A program made the translations under genes and the position numbers. The notes below the pieces were generated by a model. That model made no database searches. It was not told where the DNA came from and saw only the letters and a list, made by a program, of their open reading frames with translations. A stretch of 49,002 nucleotides of DNA from NCBI GenBank assembly GCA_023249405.1, contig JAHFCR010000019.1:1-49002 (forward strand). The letters are read 5' to 3'. How positions within the stretch are numbered: the first letter of the stretch is position 1; each line of letters opens with the position of its first letter. This stretch comes from Peptococcaceae bacterium. GTDB lineage: Bacteria > Bacillota > DSM-12270 > Thermacetogeniales > Thermacetogeniaceae. Positions 23,545-35,048 of this stretch are shown here, piece by piece.

Positions 23545-24561
23545 ATGGCTTGCTGGACTTTTCAAGAAATTATCCATGATCTGAACGAATACTGGGGCCG
23601 GTATTGCCTTTTGCAGCAGCCGTACGACATGGAGAAGGGGGCGGGCACTATGAACCCGGCCACTTTCCTGCGGGCATTGGGGCCCGAGCCCTGGAACGTG
23701 GCCTACGTGGAACCGTCACGCCGGCCAACCGACGGCCGGTACGGGGATAATCCCAACCGGCTGCAGCATTACTACCAGTATCAGGTGATCCTGAAGCCGT
23801 CGCCGGACGATGTGATCGACCGCTACCTGAACAGCTTGACCTATCTGGGTATCGACCTGCGCACCCACGATGTGCGCTTCGTGGAGGACAATTGGGAATC
23901 ACCGACCCTTGGCGCCTGGGGCCTGGGCTGGGAGGTCTGGCTGGACGGGAACGAGATCTCCCAGTTCACCTACTTCCAGCAGTGCGGCGGGGTTGACTGC
24001 CACCCCGTCAGCGCCGAGATCACCTACGGTATCGAACGGATTGCCACCTACATCCAGGGAGTCGACAGCATTTACGACCTGATCTGGAGCGGGAACACCA
24101 CCTATGGAGACGTTCACCATCAGGGAGAGGTAGATTACTCCCGCTATAACTTCGAGGTGGCGGATACCAAAATGCTGTTCACCCTGTTCGACATGTTCGA
24201 GCAGGAGGCCTCCAGGGTGGCCGCCGAGGGACTGGTGCAGCCTGCCTATGATTATACCCTGAAGTGCTCCCACACCTTCAACCTGCTGGATGCCCGCAGC
24301 GCTATCGGTGTCTCCGAGCGCACCTCCTACATCGGCCGGGTGCGGCACCTGGCCCGACTCTGCGCCGAGGCCTATCTCTCTCAGCGGGAGCGCCTGGGCT
24401 ACCCGCTGATCAAAGAGGATGCCGCCAGGGAAGCCCGGGGGCTGCCGCCTCTGGGAGTTGCAACCAGAGTGCGTCCGCCGGCGCCGGATGCCAAAAGCAA
24501 GAAGCGAGCAACCGGCGTGCGTGGCGGAGCTAACAGCGCACCCGTACTGAAGGGGGAGTAA
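23545..24561 (+). CDS. glyQ: Glycyl-tRNA synthetase alpha subunit
   Basis: 338 residues. The catalytic class II core starts [38 protein letters not shown] and carries the family motifs ([29 protein letters not shown] as motif 2 area; [18 protein letters not shown] as motif 3 area). The alpha subunit activates glycine; the beta subunit, encoded three bases downstream, supplies tRNA recognition. The chain is about 40 residues longer than usual; the extra tail is basic, Pro/Ala/Lys/Arg-rich and probably disordered. Expression is under the T-box upstream. Confidence 0.97.
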   Translation: MACWTFQEIIHDLNEYWGRYCLLQQPYDMEKGAGTMNPATFLRALGPEPWNVAYVEPSRRPTDGRYGDNPNRLQHYYQYQVILKPSPDDVIDRYLNSLTYLGIDLRTHDVRFVEDNWESPTLGAWGLGWEVWLDGNEISQFTYFQQCGGVDCHPVSAEITYGIERIATYIQGVDSIYDLIWSGNTTYGDVHHQGEVDYSRYNFEVADTKMLFTLFDMFEQEASRVAAEGLVQPAYDYTLKCSHTFNLLDARSAIGVSERTSYIGRVRHLARLCAEAYLSQRERLGYPLIKEDAAREARGLPPLGVATRVRPPAPDAKSKKRATGVRGGANSAPVLKGE

Positions 24562-24564
24562 GAG

Positions 24565-26631
24565 ATGGACTTTCTACTGGAGATCGGGACCGAGGAACTG
24601 CCGGCTCGCTTTGTCACTCCGGCGATAGCCCAGTTCGAGGAACTTGGAGAGAGCGCCCTCCGGAGCAACCGGATTGCTTTCAAGCGGCTGGCCACTTTCG
24701 CTACACCCCGCAGGCTGGCCCTCTATGTGTGGGAGATTGGCAAGCAGCAGGCGGACCTGGTAGAAGAGGTCAAGGGGCCATCCCGCAAGGCTGCTTTTGA
24801 CGAACAGGGCCATCCCACCAGGGCGGCGGAGGGTTTTGCCCGCAGCCAGGGAGTGCCGGTCACAGAGTTGGTAGTGCAGATGACATCGGGTGGCGAGTAC
24901 GTGTTCGCCAAGAAGCGCCTGACTGGCCGGGAGACCAAGCAGGTACTGGCGGAACTGATCCCGGGACTCATCGGCAGCCTGTCTTTTCCCAAGCCGATGC
25001 GCTGGGGCGACCGGGAGATCAAGTTTGCCCGGCCAATCCGCTGGTTCGTATGCCTGCTGGGTCAGGATGTGGTCGATTTCGAGTTTGGACAGTTGCATCC
25101 AGACCGGCTCACCTACGGGATCCGTAATTTTTCCCGGTCACCGGTGGTGCTAGCCAGGCCTGCGGATTACTTTAAAAAGCTGTCACGGGTTGGAGTGATC
25201 GTCGAGCAGACCCAGCGCCGGCAGTTGATCTGGCAGCAGGCCCAGGATGCGGCTGCGGCGGTCGGTGGCAAGGTGCTGCCGAACGAATCGTTGCTGGAGG
25301 AGGTGGCCAACCTGGTGGAATACCCGACCCTGATCTGCGGCAGCTTTGACCCCCGCTTTCTCAAGCTGCCACCGGAGGTGGTGATCACTCCGATGCAGGA
25401 CCACCAGCGTTACTTCCCGGTCTGGAGCGAGGGTGGCCAACTGCTGCCCAGGTTCCTGGCCTTTGCCAATGGCCCGGTAAACCCGGATCTAGTCAGGTCC
25501 GGCAACGAGAAGGTACTGCGGGCGCGCCTGTACGATGCGGAATTCTTTTACCAGGAAGATATTAAGAGCCCTTTGGCGGACAAGGTGGAGAGGCTGCGGG
25601 AGATCGTCTTCCTGGAGGGTCTGGGGACGATCTACGATAAGGCACAGCGCATCCAGCTTTTAACCCATTATCTGGGTAATGCATTGAAGCTCACCGCCAA
25701 GCAGCGGCAGGATGCGGAGCGGGCAGCCCTGCTGGCCAAGGCCGACCTGGTGACCAGCATGGTCTATGAATTTCCTGAACTGCAGGGCGTCATGGGGGCC
25801 GCTTACGCCGCGGTGGACAAGGAGAAAAACGAAGTTTGCCAGGCGATCCGGGAGCACTATCAGCCCCGGTTTGCAGGGGACGAACCGCCGGCCGGCAATC
25901 CGGGGGCGTTACTGGCCATTGCCGACAAGATCGATAGCCTGGTGGGGTGTTTCGCCCTGAAGCTGGAGCCCACCAGTTCTCAGGATCCGTATGCTCTGCG
26001 GCGTCAGGCCCTGGGCATCTGCCACATCGTCATGGCTCACCGGTTCAACTTCTCCATGCAGAGGCTGATCGAACAGGCTTATCAGGGGTTCGGCCAGTAC
26101 CGGCTGCAGGCCTCCCTGGATGACGTTGCCGGCCACCTGGAGGAGTTCTTTCGAGCCCGGTTGCGAAATCTGTTCATGGACCAGGGCTACAGCTACGATC
26201 TGGTAGAGGCTGCCCTGGGCAGCAGCAGCGACCGGATCATCGCCGCAGATAAGCGTTTGCAAGCCCTCAAAGCGCAGCGCCACACTCCGGAGTTCGAGGC
26301 CCTGATGACAGCCTACACCCGGGCGGCGAACCTGGCCCGCCATGCTACTATCAGCAGGATCGATCAGGCCCTGTTTGTCGAGGACGGAGAACGCAGCCTT
26401 TATCAGACCTGGTCTCGCATTAAAAAGGAGATCACCCGTCTGGCTCAGCGCGATCAGATCGAGCGTGCTCTGCTGGTGGCTGCCGCCTTGCTGGAACCGA
26501 TGGGCCGTTTTTTCGAAGAGGTGCTGGTGATGGTCGATGATACTGCTGTTCGGGCCAACCGCCTGGCATTGTTGAAAGATATTTCTTCGACCTTGAGGTT
26601 ATTCGGCGACCTGGATAAAATCGTTCGTTAA
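24565..26631 (+). CDS. glyS: Glycyl-tRNA synthetase beta subunit
   Basis: 688 residues, normal length, beginning FLLEIGTEELPARFV, with an HD-like segment (RLREIVFLEGLGTIYDKAQRI) and a C-terminal DALR-type anticodon-binding region (residues about 575-688, ending in DISSTLRLFGDLDKI). It partners GlyQ in the alpha2-beta2 enzyme. AGGGGGAG overlaps the end of glyQ ahead of the ATG. Confidence 0.97.
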   Translation: MDFLLEIGTEELPARFVTPAIAQFEELGESALRSNRIAFKRLATFATPRRLALYVWEIGKQQADLVEEVKGPSRKAAFDEQGHPTRAAEGFARSQGVPVTELVVQMTSGGEYVFAKKRLTGRETKQVLAELIPGLIGSLSFPKPMRWGDREIKFARPIRWFVCLLGQDVVDFEFGQLHPDRLTYGIRNFSRSPVVLARPADYFKKLSRVGVIVEQTQRRQLIWQQAQDAAAAVGGKVLPNESLLEEVANLVEYPTLICGSFDPRFLKLPPEVVITPMQDHQRYFPVWSEGGQLLPRFLAFANGPVNPDLVRSGNEKVLRARLYDAEFFYQEDIKSPLADKVERLREIVFLEGLGTIYDKAQRIQLLTHYLGNALKLTAKQRQDAERAALLAKADLVTSMVYEFPELQGVMGAAYAAVDKEKNEVCQAIREHYQPRFAGDEPPAGNPGALLAIADKIDSLVGCFALKLEPTSSQDPYALRRQALGICHIVMAHRFNFSMQRLIEQAYQGFGQYRLQASLDDVAGHLEEFFRARLRNLFMDQGYSYDLVEAALGSSSDRIIAADKRLQALKAQRHTPEFEALMTAYTRAANLARHATISRIDQALFVEDGERSLYQTWSRIKKEITRLAQRDQIERALLVAAALLEPMGRFFEEVLVMVDDTAVRANRLALLKDISSTLRLFGDLDKIVR

Positions 26632-26755
26632 AACCCTTGTTGCTGTTGACAATACGCTCAATCAAGAGCCGGACAGTATTTAAAAATATTTTGCCTGACC
26701 AGGGAGATGTAAAAATAAGCAGCAGGAAAATCTACAATAAAAAAGAATATAATAC

Positions 26756-26769
26756 ACACTTTATAGTGT
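26756..26769 (+). promoter_or_regulatory. Short inverted repeat upstream of ccpN
   Basis: ACACT-TTAT-AGTGT, perfect 5-bp arms, about 70 bases ahead of the ribosome-binding site and overlapping a TATAGTGTAAAAT stretch that could serve as a -10 region. It may be an operator, but it does not match a CcpN site I know. Confidence 0.25.
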
Positions 26770-26837
26770 AAAATGGTTAATAGTATAGCACATTGAATGA
26801 CGATGATAAAAGCTCCCCGGGAAGAGGATGATCGACT

Positions 26838-27482
26838 ATCGAACTTACAGCGCGCCAGGAGCAGATTATTCGGATCGTCGAGAGCAATTCTCCGATTACC
26901 GGAGAGCGTATTGCTGCTCTGCTCAATGTGCGGCGGGCTACGTTGCGGCCGGACCTGGCCGTGCTGACGATGTCGGGACTGCTGGATGCACGCCCCCGGG
27001 TGGGATATTTCTGCAGTGGCAGGAAACCAGGCCTGATGGCGGTTGAGGAGGCTCACCGCCTGACTGTTGACACCGTGAAGGCGGTGCCGGTGGTGGTCAA
27101 GGGAGATACAAGTATTTACGATTGCATCGTGGCCATGTTCACGGAGGACACCGGAACCCTGTTTATCGTCAGTGAGGCCAGCTACTTGGAAGGAGTGGTC
27201 TCCCGGAAAGACCTGCTCAAGGTGGCCATGGGCAAGGGCGATCTTTACAAGATCCCGGTCCGCGTGGTGATGACCCGCGTGCCAAACATCGTCACTATCA
27301 GGGGCGATGAATCTGTCTATGAAGCGGCACACCGGCTGATGGAGCACGAGATCGATTCGCTGCCTGTTGTCGAGCCGGAGACAATGAACGGTAAAGAATT
27401 GCTGAAGGTTTCCGGGCGGTTCACCAAGACCACGGTGACTCGCATTTTTGTAGAATTAGGGGAGTCAAGCAAGCCCTTCTGA
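26838..27482 (+). CDS. ccpN: CcpN-type transcriptional repressor (HTH + two CBS domains)
   Basis: The reading frame encodes a helix-turn-helix domain (from [14 protein letters not shown] to [11 protein letters not shown], about 55 residues) and two CBS domains (about 75-205), as in B. subtilis CcpN, a repressor of gluconeogenic genes. Initiation is the problem: there is no ATG, GTG or TTG between the in-frame TGA at 26829-26831 and GTG 26928, and GTG 26928 would remove half the DNA-binding domain. I place the start at ATC 26838, 10 bases after GAAGAGG. The family N-terminus (Met-Ser-Thr-Ile-Glu-Leu) suggests an alternative: ATG 26828 followed by one extra A at 26831 breaks ATG-TCG-ACT-ATC. 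The PPDK regulatory protein gene follows at 13 bases. Confidence 0.8.
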   Translation: MELTARQEQIIRIVESNSPITGERIAALLNVRRATLRPDLAVLTMSGLLDARPRVGYFCSGRKPGLMAVEEAHRLTVDTVKAVPVVVKGDTSIYDCIVAMFTEDTGTLFIVSEASYLEGVVSRKDLLKVAMGKGDLYKIPVRVVMTRVPNIVTIRGDESVYEAAHRLMEHEIDSLPVVEPETMNGKELLKVSGRFTKTTVTRIFVELGESSKPF

Positions 27483-27495
27483 GAGGAGATTATCC

Positions 27496-28311
27496 GTGAA
27501 CCCTGTGATATTTATCATCTCCGATTCCCTCGGAGAAACCGCGGAATTTGTGGCTCGTGCGGCAGCCAGCCAGTTCAACCACGGACGGTTCGATGTCCGG
27601 AGGATCCCCTACGTGAGCGACCACAGTGTGCTTGAACAGGTGATCGCCGAGGCGAGCACCATTCCCTGCATTATTGCCTACACCCTGGTGGTCTCGGGCC
27701 TGCGTGACGATCTGGAGGCGTTGGCCGCTGCCAAGGGGATACCCACCGTGGACATCCTGGGGCCCCTGATGGATGTGCTGAGCAAGGTTACAGGCACGCC
27801 GCCGAAGATGCAGGCCGGCCTGATCCACCGCCTGGACGAGCAGTATTTCAACCGGATCGAGGCGATCGAGTTTGCCATCAAGTATGACGACGGCAAGGAC
27901 CCCCGGGGGTTGCTGCATGCGGACGTGGTGCTGATCGGCGTTTCCCGGACCTCCAAGACTCCGGTCAGTATGTACCTGGCCAACAAGCGGCTCAAAGCCG
28001 CCAATGTGCCGATCGTACCCGAGGTAGAGCCGCCGGCCGAGTTGTTCAAGATCCCGCAGCGCAAGATCATCGGCCTGAACATCAGGCCGCAGCCACTGAC
28101 CCATATCCGCCAGGAGCGCCTGAAAACCCTGGGCCTGACCACCGATGCCGAATATGCCAGCCTGGAGCGGATCAATAAGGAGATCCAGTATGCCGACCGG
28201 CTGATGGCCCAGATCGGCTGCCCGGTCATCGATGTGACGAATAAGGCTGTCGAAGAGACGGCCAGCAAGGTGCTAGAGATCTACTACAAGAAGACGCGCG
28301 AGGCTGAATAG
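27496..28311 (+). CDS. PPDK regulatory protein (PRP; bifunctional ADP-dependent kinase/phosphorylase, YqfL)
   Basis: 271 residues matching the DUF299/PRP family: [18 protein letters not shown] start, a P-loop-like [17 protein letters not shown] near residue 150, and [19 protein letters not shown] at the end. These proteins inactivate PPDK (or PEP synthase) by ADP-dependent phosphorylation of the catalytic-site Thr and reverse this by phosphorolysis. GTG start with GAGAGGAG upstream. It lies between ccpN and ppdK, its target, as expected. Confidence 0.93.
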   Translation: MNPVIFIISDSLGETAEFVARAAASQFNHGRFDVRRIPYVSDHSVLEQVIAEASTIPCIIAYTLVVSGLRDDLEALAAAKGIPTVDILGPLMDVLSKVTGTPPKMQAGLIHRLDEQYFNRIEAIEFAIKYDDGKDPRGLLHADVVLIGVSRTSKTPVSMYLANKRLKAANVPIVPEVEPPAELFKIPQRKIIGLNIRPQPLTHIRQERLKTLGLTTDAEYASLERINKEIQYADRLMAQIGCPVIDVTNKAVEETASKVLEIYYKKTREAE

Positions 28312-28370
28312 CAAGGCATTGGGGAGCAGGGAGAGCTTGATCATAATCTAGGTTCGAGGGGGAGGAGACT

Positions 28371-31031
<2,661 letters not shown>

Positions 31032-31060
31032 CTTAAAAACTGATCTTTTGTTGCAAAGAA

Positions 31061-31090
31061 GAGAGATGCCGGCTAAAGCCGGCAGCTCTC
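31061..31090. terminator. Hairpin between ppdK and the HD-GYP gene
   Basis: GAGAG...CTCTC flanks GCCGGC-TAAA-GCCGGC. It lies between convergent genes. On the minus strand a CTCTCTTCTTT stretch follows it, a weak terminator tail; on the plus strand there is none. Confidence 0.5.
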
Positions 31091-31176
31091 GCGATAAGGA
31101 CATGTATTGACTGGCTTTAACGGCTTTTGTACGACTGTTTCTCGCCATACGGATTATGGGCATGGAAAGAGTGGAT

Positions 31177-33459
31177 TTAGTTATTTAAATTGAAACGTTT
31201 TTCTGCAAATATTTTTAAACATACATCCACAGCTTCGGGGTCGTAAAGGACGCCCCTGTTTTGCCGTATTTCGTTTAACGCCTCATCGATCGGCATTGCC
31301 GGGCGGTAGGGACGATGCGACGCCATCGCTTCGACGACATCGGCGACCGCAATAATTTTTGCCTCCTTTAAAATGTTTTCTCCCGACAACCCTTGTGGAT
31401 ATCCTGATCCATTCAGCCTCTCGTGGTGTTGCAAGATGATCTCTGCAATGGGCGATTGGAATTCTATAGCCTTGACAATATCGTAGCCGGCCTGCACATG
31501 CACCTTCACGAAAGCCCGTTCAATATCATTCAGTTCTCCCGGTTTGCTCAGCACTTCCGAGGGAATGGCGGTTTTTCCGATATCATGAATTAGCGCCGAA
31601 GTTCTGATGACGTTTATTAGCGCCGCTGGCATTTCGAGGCCGGCTGCTATTGCGCATGCCAGATTGGCTACTCTGTTTTGATGCTCGGCGGTATAGGGGT
31701 CTCTCAGCCCTGCCATGTGCGACAGGGACTTTACTGTTTGTTCGAGGGTTATCTCGAGCCTTGCGTGGCTCAGGCGCAGCTTTTCCTCGGTTTGCTTGAC
31801 TCCCGAAATGTCGCTGATAAACAATACGACAAGCGTGACACCGGATAAATCGATGCTGGAGATCTCCATAAAGATCGGAAAACTTGAACCATCTCTTTTC
31901 AGCCCAATCGTTTCGAACAGCCTTGGCACGACCTCCCCGTCCGCATGTCTGGCGATCATTTCCAAGATATTTTTTCTCAGATGAGGCACGATATACTCTG
32001 TGCAGTTTCGATCATATAATTCTGAATTGGTACGCCCGAACATGGACAGGCATGTTTGATTGGCAAGCAGTATTTTACCATCATGCCGGCACATGACAAT
32101 ACCCATCGGGGCATTCTCAAACAGGGCTCGAAAGCGCTCCTCGCTCTGTTGCAAAGCTATGCCCAGCTGCCTCTTTTTGGTGATATCCTGGCCGGTGGCG
32201 ATCACGTATTCGATAGCCGATGCTTCGTTAAGCAGGACGGTCTGCCGCCACGCTATCAGGCGGTGGTCACCTTGCTTGGTAATCCAATGGTTCTCGCCGC
32301 TGCTGGGAAAGTTGCTGGCGCATAGCTGCAGATAGGCCTTTCTGATCTTTACCGCTTCTTCGGATGGGAGAAGAAAATCCCAGAATATTTTTCCTTGCAC
32401 CTCTTGGAAGCTGTACCCGGACGCCGATTCGCAGGCATGGTTGAAGCGGATGATATGCCCGGCGGGGTCGACCACCGCCACCAGCGTTCCTGCCGTATCG
32501 AGTACTGCATTGGAGAAATCCCGCTCTCGCTCCAGCGCCTGCTCTGCCTGCTTGCGCCTGGTGATGTCCCGGGCTGCGCTTAGGATCATCTGCCTATTCC
32601 CCGTCCGTATGACCCGGGATTTGACCTCGGCCGATAGCCAGGCGCCATTCCGGGATGCAGTGGCCTCAAATATACAGTATCCCTGTTTCTTCAGCTCCTC
32701 TATCTTGGATCGCTTATAACCTGGCGATTCCCCGATGGGCAGGTTAAAAATGTTTATTTGCATCATCTCTTCCTTGGTGTAGCCAAAGAAGCTGCAGACC
32801 ACCTCATTGGCATAGTATAGATTGCCATCAAAGTCGTGGAGAACTATGGCATCGTTGGCGCTGTCCAAGAGCAATGCCCTGAGAGCCAGTTCTTGCTCCG
32901 CTCGTCTGTGTTCGGTGATATCCTTGGAGACAGTAATTACGGCAACAGGATTTCCATGCCTGTCTTTAATGAGACCGCCAGTAAGCTCGAACTCGTATTC
33001 CCGCCCCTCTTTGTTTACCAGAGTGAACTCATATGCCCTCATTGCATCCTGCTTGATGATCTTTTTCATGTTTTCAGAAGCCATCCGGCGGTCCCGGGGA
33101 GCGATCAGACCGTAGGCGCTCTTGCCCAGTATCTCCTCTTTTGTAAGACCGGCCACATCAAGGGATGACTGGCTGCAATCAATTATTGCTCCCGAAAGAT
33201 CGGTTAACACAATGCAGTGCGGGGAGTATTCCAGGATCATGCGCAGTTTTTCTTCTGATTCGTAAAGGGAGTTTTCATCCTGCCTACGCTTGGCGATCTC
33301 CTCCGTAAAGCTGATGCTGGCAGGACTGTCGGGCGAGTCAGGGCGGGCCGTGTTTTGCTGTTTGCCTGCTCCCTCAGGCCCCGTGAATGCGTTTAATTGT
33401 TGCCGCAATCTTACAACCTCGTCTATAAGTTGCTCCCTCGTTTTATTCTGGTCCTTCAT
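31177..33459 (-). CDS. Multi-PAS HD-GYP protein, probable c-di-GMP phosphodiesterase
   Basis: 760 residues, no membrane segment: four PAS/PAC domains (about 70-185, 192-305, 312-430, 437-565; each ends in an ISVxDIT-like segment) and an HD-GYP domain (about 575-755). The HD-GYP core has the HD pair in ALIHDIGKTAIPSEVL, a later His in HVQAGYDIV, HHERLNGSGYP with the GYP signature, and VADVVEAMASHRPYRP. This family hydrolyses c-di-GMP. A c-di-GMP-I riboswitch lies upstream in the same direction, ahead of the DUF2225 gene, which ends 120 bases before this start. PAS ligands are not readable. Confidence 0.93.
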   Translation of the reverse strand: MKDQNKTREQLIDEVVRLRQQLNAFTGPEGAGKQQNTARPDSPDSPASISFTEEIAKRRQDENSLYESEEKLRMILEYSPHCIVLTDLSGAIIDCSQSSLDVAGLTKEEILGKSAYGLIAPRDRRMASENMKKIIKQDAMRAYEFTLVNKEGREYEFELTGGLIKDRHGNPVAVITVSKDITEHRRAEQELALRALLLDSANDAIVLHDFDGNLYYANEVVCSFFGYTKEEMMQINIFNLPIGESPGYKRSKIEELKKQGYCIFEATASRNGAWLSAEVKSRVIRTGNRQMILSAARDITRRKQAEQALERERDFSNAVLDTAGTLVAVVDPAGHIIRFNHACESASGYSFQEVQGKIFWDFLLPSEEAVKIRKAYLQLCASNFPSSGENHWITKQGDHRLIAWRQTVLLNEASAIEYVIATGQDITKKRQLGIALQQSEERFRALFENAPMGIVMCRHDGKILLANQTCLSMFGRTNSELYDRNCTEYIVPHLRKNILEMIARHADGEVVPRLFETIGLKRDGSSFPIFMEISSIDLSGVTLVVLFISDISGVKQTEEKLRLSHARLEITLEQTVKSLSHMAGLRDPYTAEHQNRVANLACAIAAGLEMPAALINVIRTSALIHDIGKTAIPSEVLSKPGELNDIERAFVKVHVQAGYDIVKAIEFQSPIAEIILQHHERLNGSGYPQGLSGENILKEAKIIAVADVVEAMASHRPYRPAMPIDEALNEIRQNRGVLYDPEAVDVCLKIFAEKRFNLNN

Positions 33460-33579
33460 CGAATGCCTCCATAACCTCCATAATTGAAATAGAATTATCA
33501 GGGATCCGCGTGGCGTCTTGAACAGGAATTTGAGATGACTGTTGGGCCCTGCGATCTTTAAGTTGTATAGTTGAGCTGG

Positions 33580-34563
33580 TTACCTGGCAGCGGCTCTGAT
33601 CTCTTGGATGCCATCCCGGGCAAAATCTTTGAGAATACTATTGCTGTTTTCTTTATGATGAGCAACCTTGAAAAAATATTGGTGAGCCTTCTTGAGGTCG
33701 CCGAGCCGCTTGCTGAGTTCGCCAATGATGTACATAACCTGGATCTCCATCGCCGGGCTCATAGAGCGCGATTCGAGGTAGAATTGCTCATAGAGCGCGG
33801 CCGACTTATTTCGGGCCATGTTCGCTGTCTCTGTGTCTTCTATGCTTTCATAGATCCAGGCCAGGTTCAACCAGGCCCGGCCTAGCATATCAAGGGAGAA
33901 CTGGCCCCGCTCCAGGACCTCGGCGGCAAGACGGTATCTGGTTATGGCGGTCTGGGCCTCACTTTTCAGGTTGTTTTGACCGGCCAGCAACTTGATTCTG
34001 TCTGCTATGGCCTCCTTGAGAATCGCCTTCTGATTGTCGGTGATCTCCGAAAAGCGATGGCCACTGAAATTGGCATACAGGCATTTTGGGCACACCCAGA
34101 TCCGGTAATAAGCCGGTTCGATATCTTTGAAGTGCTTTCTCGTATCCCTGTCCATGCTGATCTGCTGAAGTTTACTCTCGAACAGCTTGATGCCTTTGAA
34201 GGTCTGGCCGCAGACAGGGCAGACGGCATCAACCTCGAAGAAATATTTGGGGCCGCCATGACCTTCAACCGGAATAGCCTGAAGTTCCGCCAGACGGGTC
34301 TCACATACGATCTGGTCTGCAATCTCGGGTCGTATCCGTCTCAGTTTTTCCAGAGGGATGAAGGCTATCTGAGCATCCTTATCGACGCAGGCCTGCGAAC
34401 CGTAGGCAATAACCGCTCCGGGACCCAATGCCTGCTTTCCTGCCTGAGAGGTGACCAGCACCCGGCCCTGCAATACCAGGCAGCACTGGTCGGGGCTGTC
34501 AAACACTATCTCGCTTCCGGCTCTGATCTCGATAATTTCTTCGCTTTCCATACCAAGCATCAT
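33580..34563 (-). CDS. DUF2225-family zinc-ribbon/TPR-like protein with N-terminal cNMP-binding-like region
   Basis: 327 residues. Residues about 100-180 carry the DUF2225 zinc motifs CPVCGQTFKGIK and VWVCPKCLYANF (here IWVCPKCLYANF). The C-terminal half is helical with TPR-like features (AEVLERGQFSLDMLGRAWLNLAWIYESI; IIGELSKRLGDLKKAHQYFF). The first about 80 residues (IIEIRAGSEIVFDS, CCLVLQGRVLVTSQ, LGPGAVI) resemble the beta-roll of cyclic-nucleotide-binding domains, which DUF2225 proteins do not always have. Start region is preceded by GGGAGATG. The riboswitch terminator lies 260 bases upstream with a dispersed repeat between. Confidence 0.8.
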   Translation of the reverse strand: MMLGMESEEIIEIRAGSEIVFDSPDQCCLVLQGRVLVTSQAGKQALGPGAVIAYGSQACVDKDAQIAFIPLEKLRRIRPEIADQIVCETRLAELQAIPVEGHGGPKYFFEVDAVCPVCGQTFKGIKLFESKLQQISMDRDTRKHFKDIEPAYYRIWVCPKCLYANFSGHRFSEITDNQKAILKEAIADRIKLLAGQNNLKSEAQTAITRYRLAAEVLERGQFSLDMLGRAWLNLAWIYESIEDTETANMARNKSAALYEQFYLESRSMSPAMEIQVMYIIGELSKRLGDLKKAHQYFFKVAHHKENSNSILKDFARDGIQEIRAAAR

Positions 34564-34598
34564 CTCCCTTAGTCAGTCCTGGCCCATAAAGAAAACTT

Positions 34599-34826
34599 AC
34601 TTCAGGCGTGGTTTTAACTCTAACTGAAGTTTAATTGACTTACCCCGCCGGGGTACCAGAACGGGGCACCCGGCTTAGCGCCACTTACCTGTGCCGTTTT
34701 CCACGTGCAGGCGGCTTTCAGCCTGAAGCGAAGCTTCAGAGCCTGCCTTCAGGCCGGGCGTTAGCCCGGATACGGCGCTCCCGCCTAAGAGGTGGGAGTA
34801 TTAGTGCCGGTTAGTCATCGGATAAA
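34599..34826 (+). repeat. Dispersed structured repeat, copy A
   Basis: Left end ACTTCAGGCGTGG folds on CTGAAGT (34599-34632). The middle is dense in short hairpins (GGCTTTCAGCC, TGAAGCGAAGCTTCA, CCGGGCGTTAGCCCGG). The right end is a CTCCCGCCT-AAG-AGGTGGGAG hairpin followed by TATTAGTGCCGGTTAGTCATCGGAT. No ORF inside. Hairpin-bearing ends of this kind are typical of IS200/IS605-group elements, so this may be a non-autonomous relative. It separates the riboswitch terminator from the gene it should control; the terminator's T-run overlaps its right edge. Confidence 0.65.
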
Positions 34827-34865
34827 AAACAAACCCCCATTCCGAGATGCCGCAATAGGGGTTGC
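34822..34865 (-). terminator. Riboswitch expression-platform terminator
   Basis: Minus strand: AACCCCTATT pairs with AATGGGGGTT and is followed by TGTTTTTT. It directly follows the c-di-GMP aptamer. The CAACCC of its 5' arm is complementary to GGGTTG in the aptamer's 3' strand, so the two can compete. Confidence 0.85.
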
Positions 34866-34975
34866 GTGTTCACGCTCCGCTGGCAACCCGACCGTCATGG
34901 CTTGGCAGCTTTAGACTCGTTGGCTTTGCGTCCCCGGCTTTCACCGGGTTTGCCCTTTGCTATTTCTACTGATTG
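34866..34975 (-). promoter_or_regulatory. c-di-GMP-I (GEMM-I) riboswitch aptamer
   Basis: On the minus strand the conserved blocks occur in order: GGGCAAACC, a CCGG-TGAAAG-CCGG stem with GAAA-type tetraloop, GACGCAAAGCC, a second stem with a TCTAAAG...CCATGA internal loop like the 11-nt tetraloop receptor, and CGGGTTGCC closing P1. These match Vc2 and other GEMM-I aptamers. A terminator follows, whose 5' arm can pair with the aptamer's GGGTTG. Stabilising the aptamer should free the terminator, so c-di-GMP probably turns downstream genes (DUF2225, HD-GYP) off; that direction is inference. A TATTATATATT stretch near 35014-35025 may be its promoter -10 region. Confidence 0.9.
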
Positions 34976-35048
34976 TCTGTTCATTCTACACAAAGCGATT
35001 AATTCCTGCATTATTGTGAATATATAATACCGTAGTCCTATAGTGAGT

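Noticed and set aside
26646-26651. TTGACA near the glyS end as a -35 box for ccpN
   Set aside because: No acceptable -10 at 16-18 bases; a TATAGTGTAAAAT stretch further down is a likelier promoter part.
34895-35011. A small ORF starting at an ATG between the winged-helix stop and the riboswitch
   Set aside because: It overlaps the c-di-GMP aptamer, whose conserved RNA motifs explain the sequence; the apparent peptide is a by-product.
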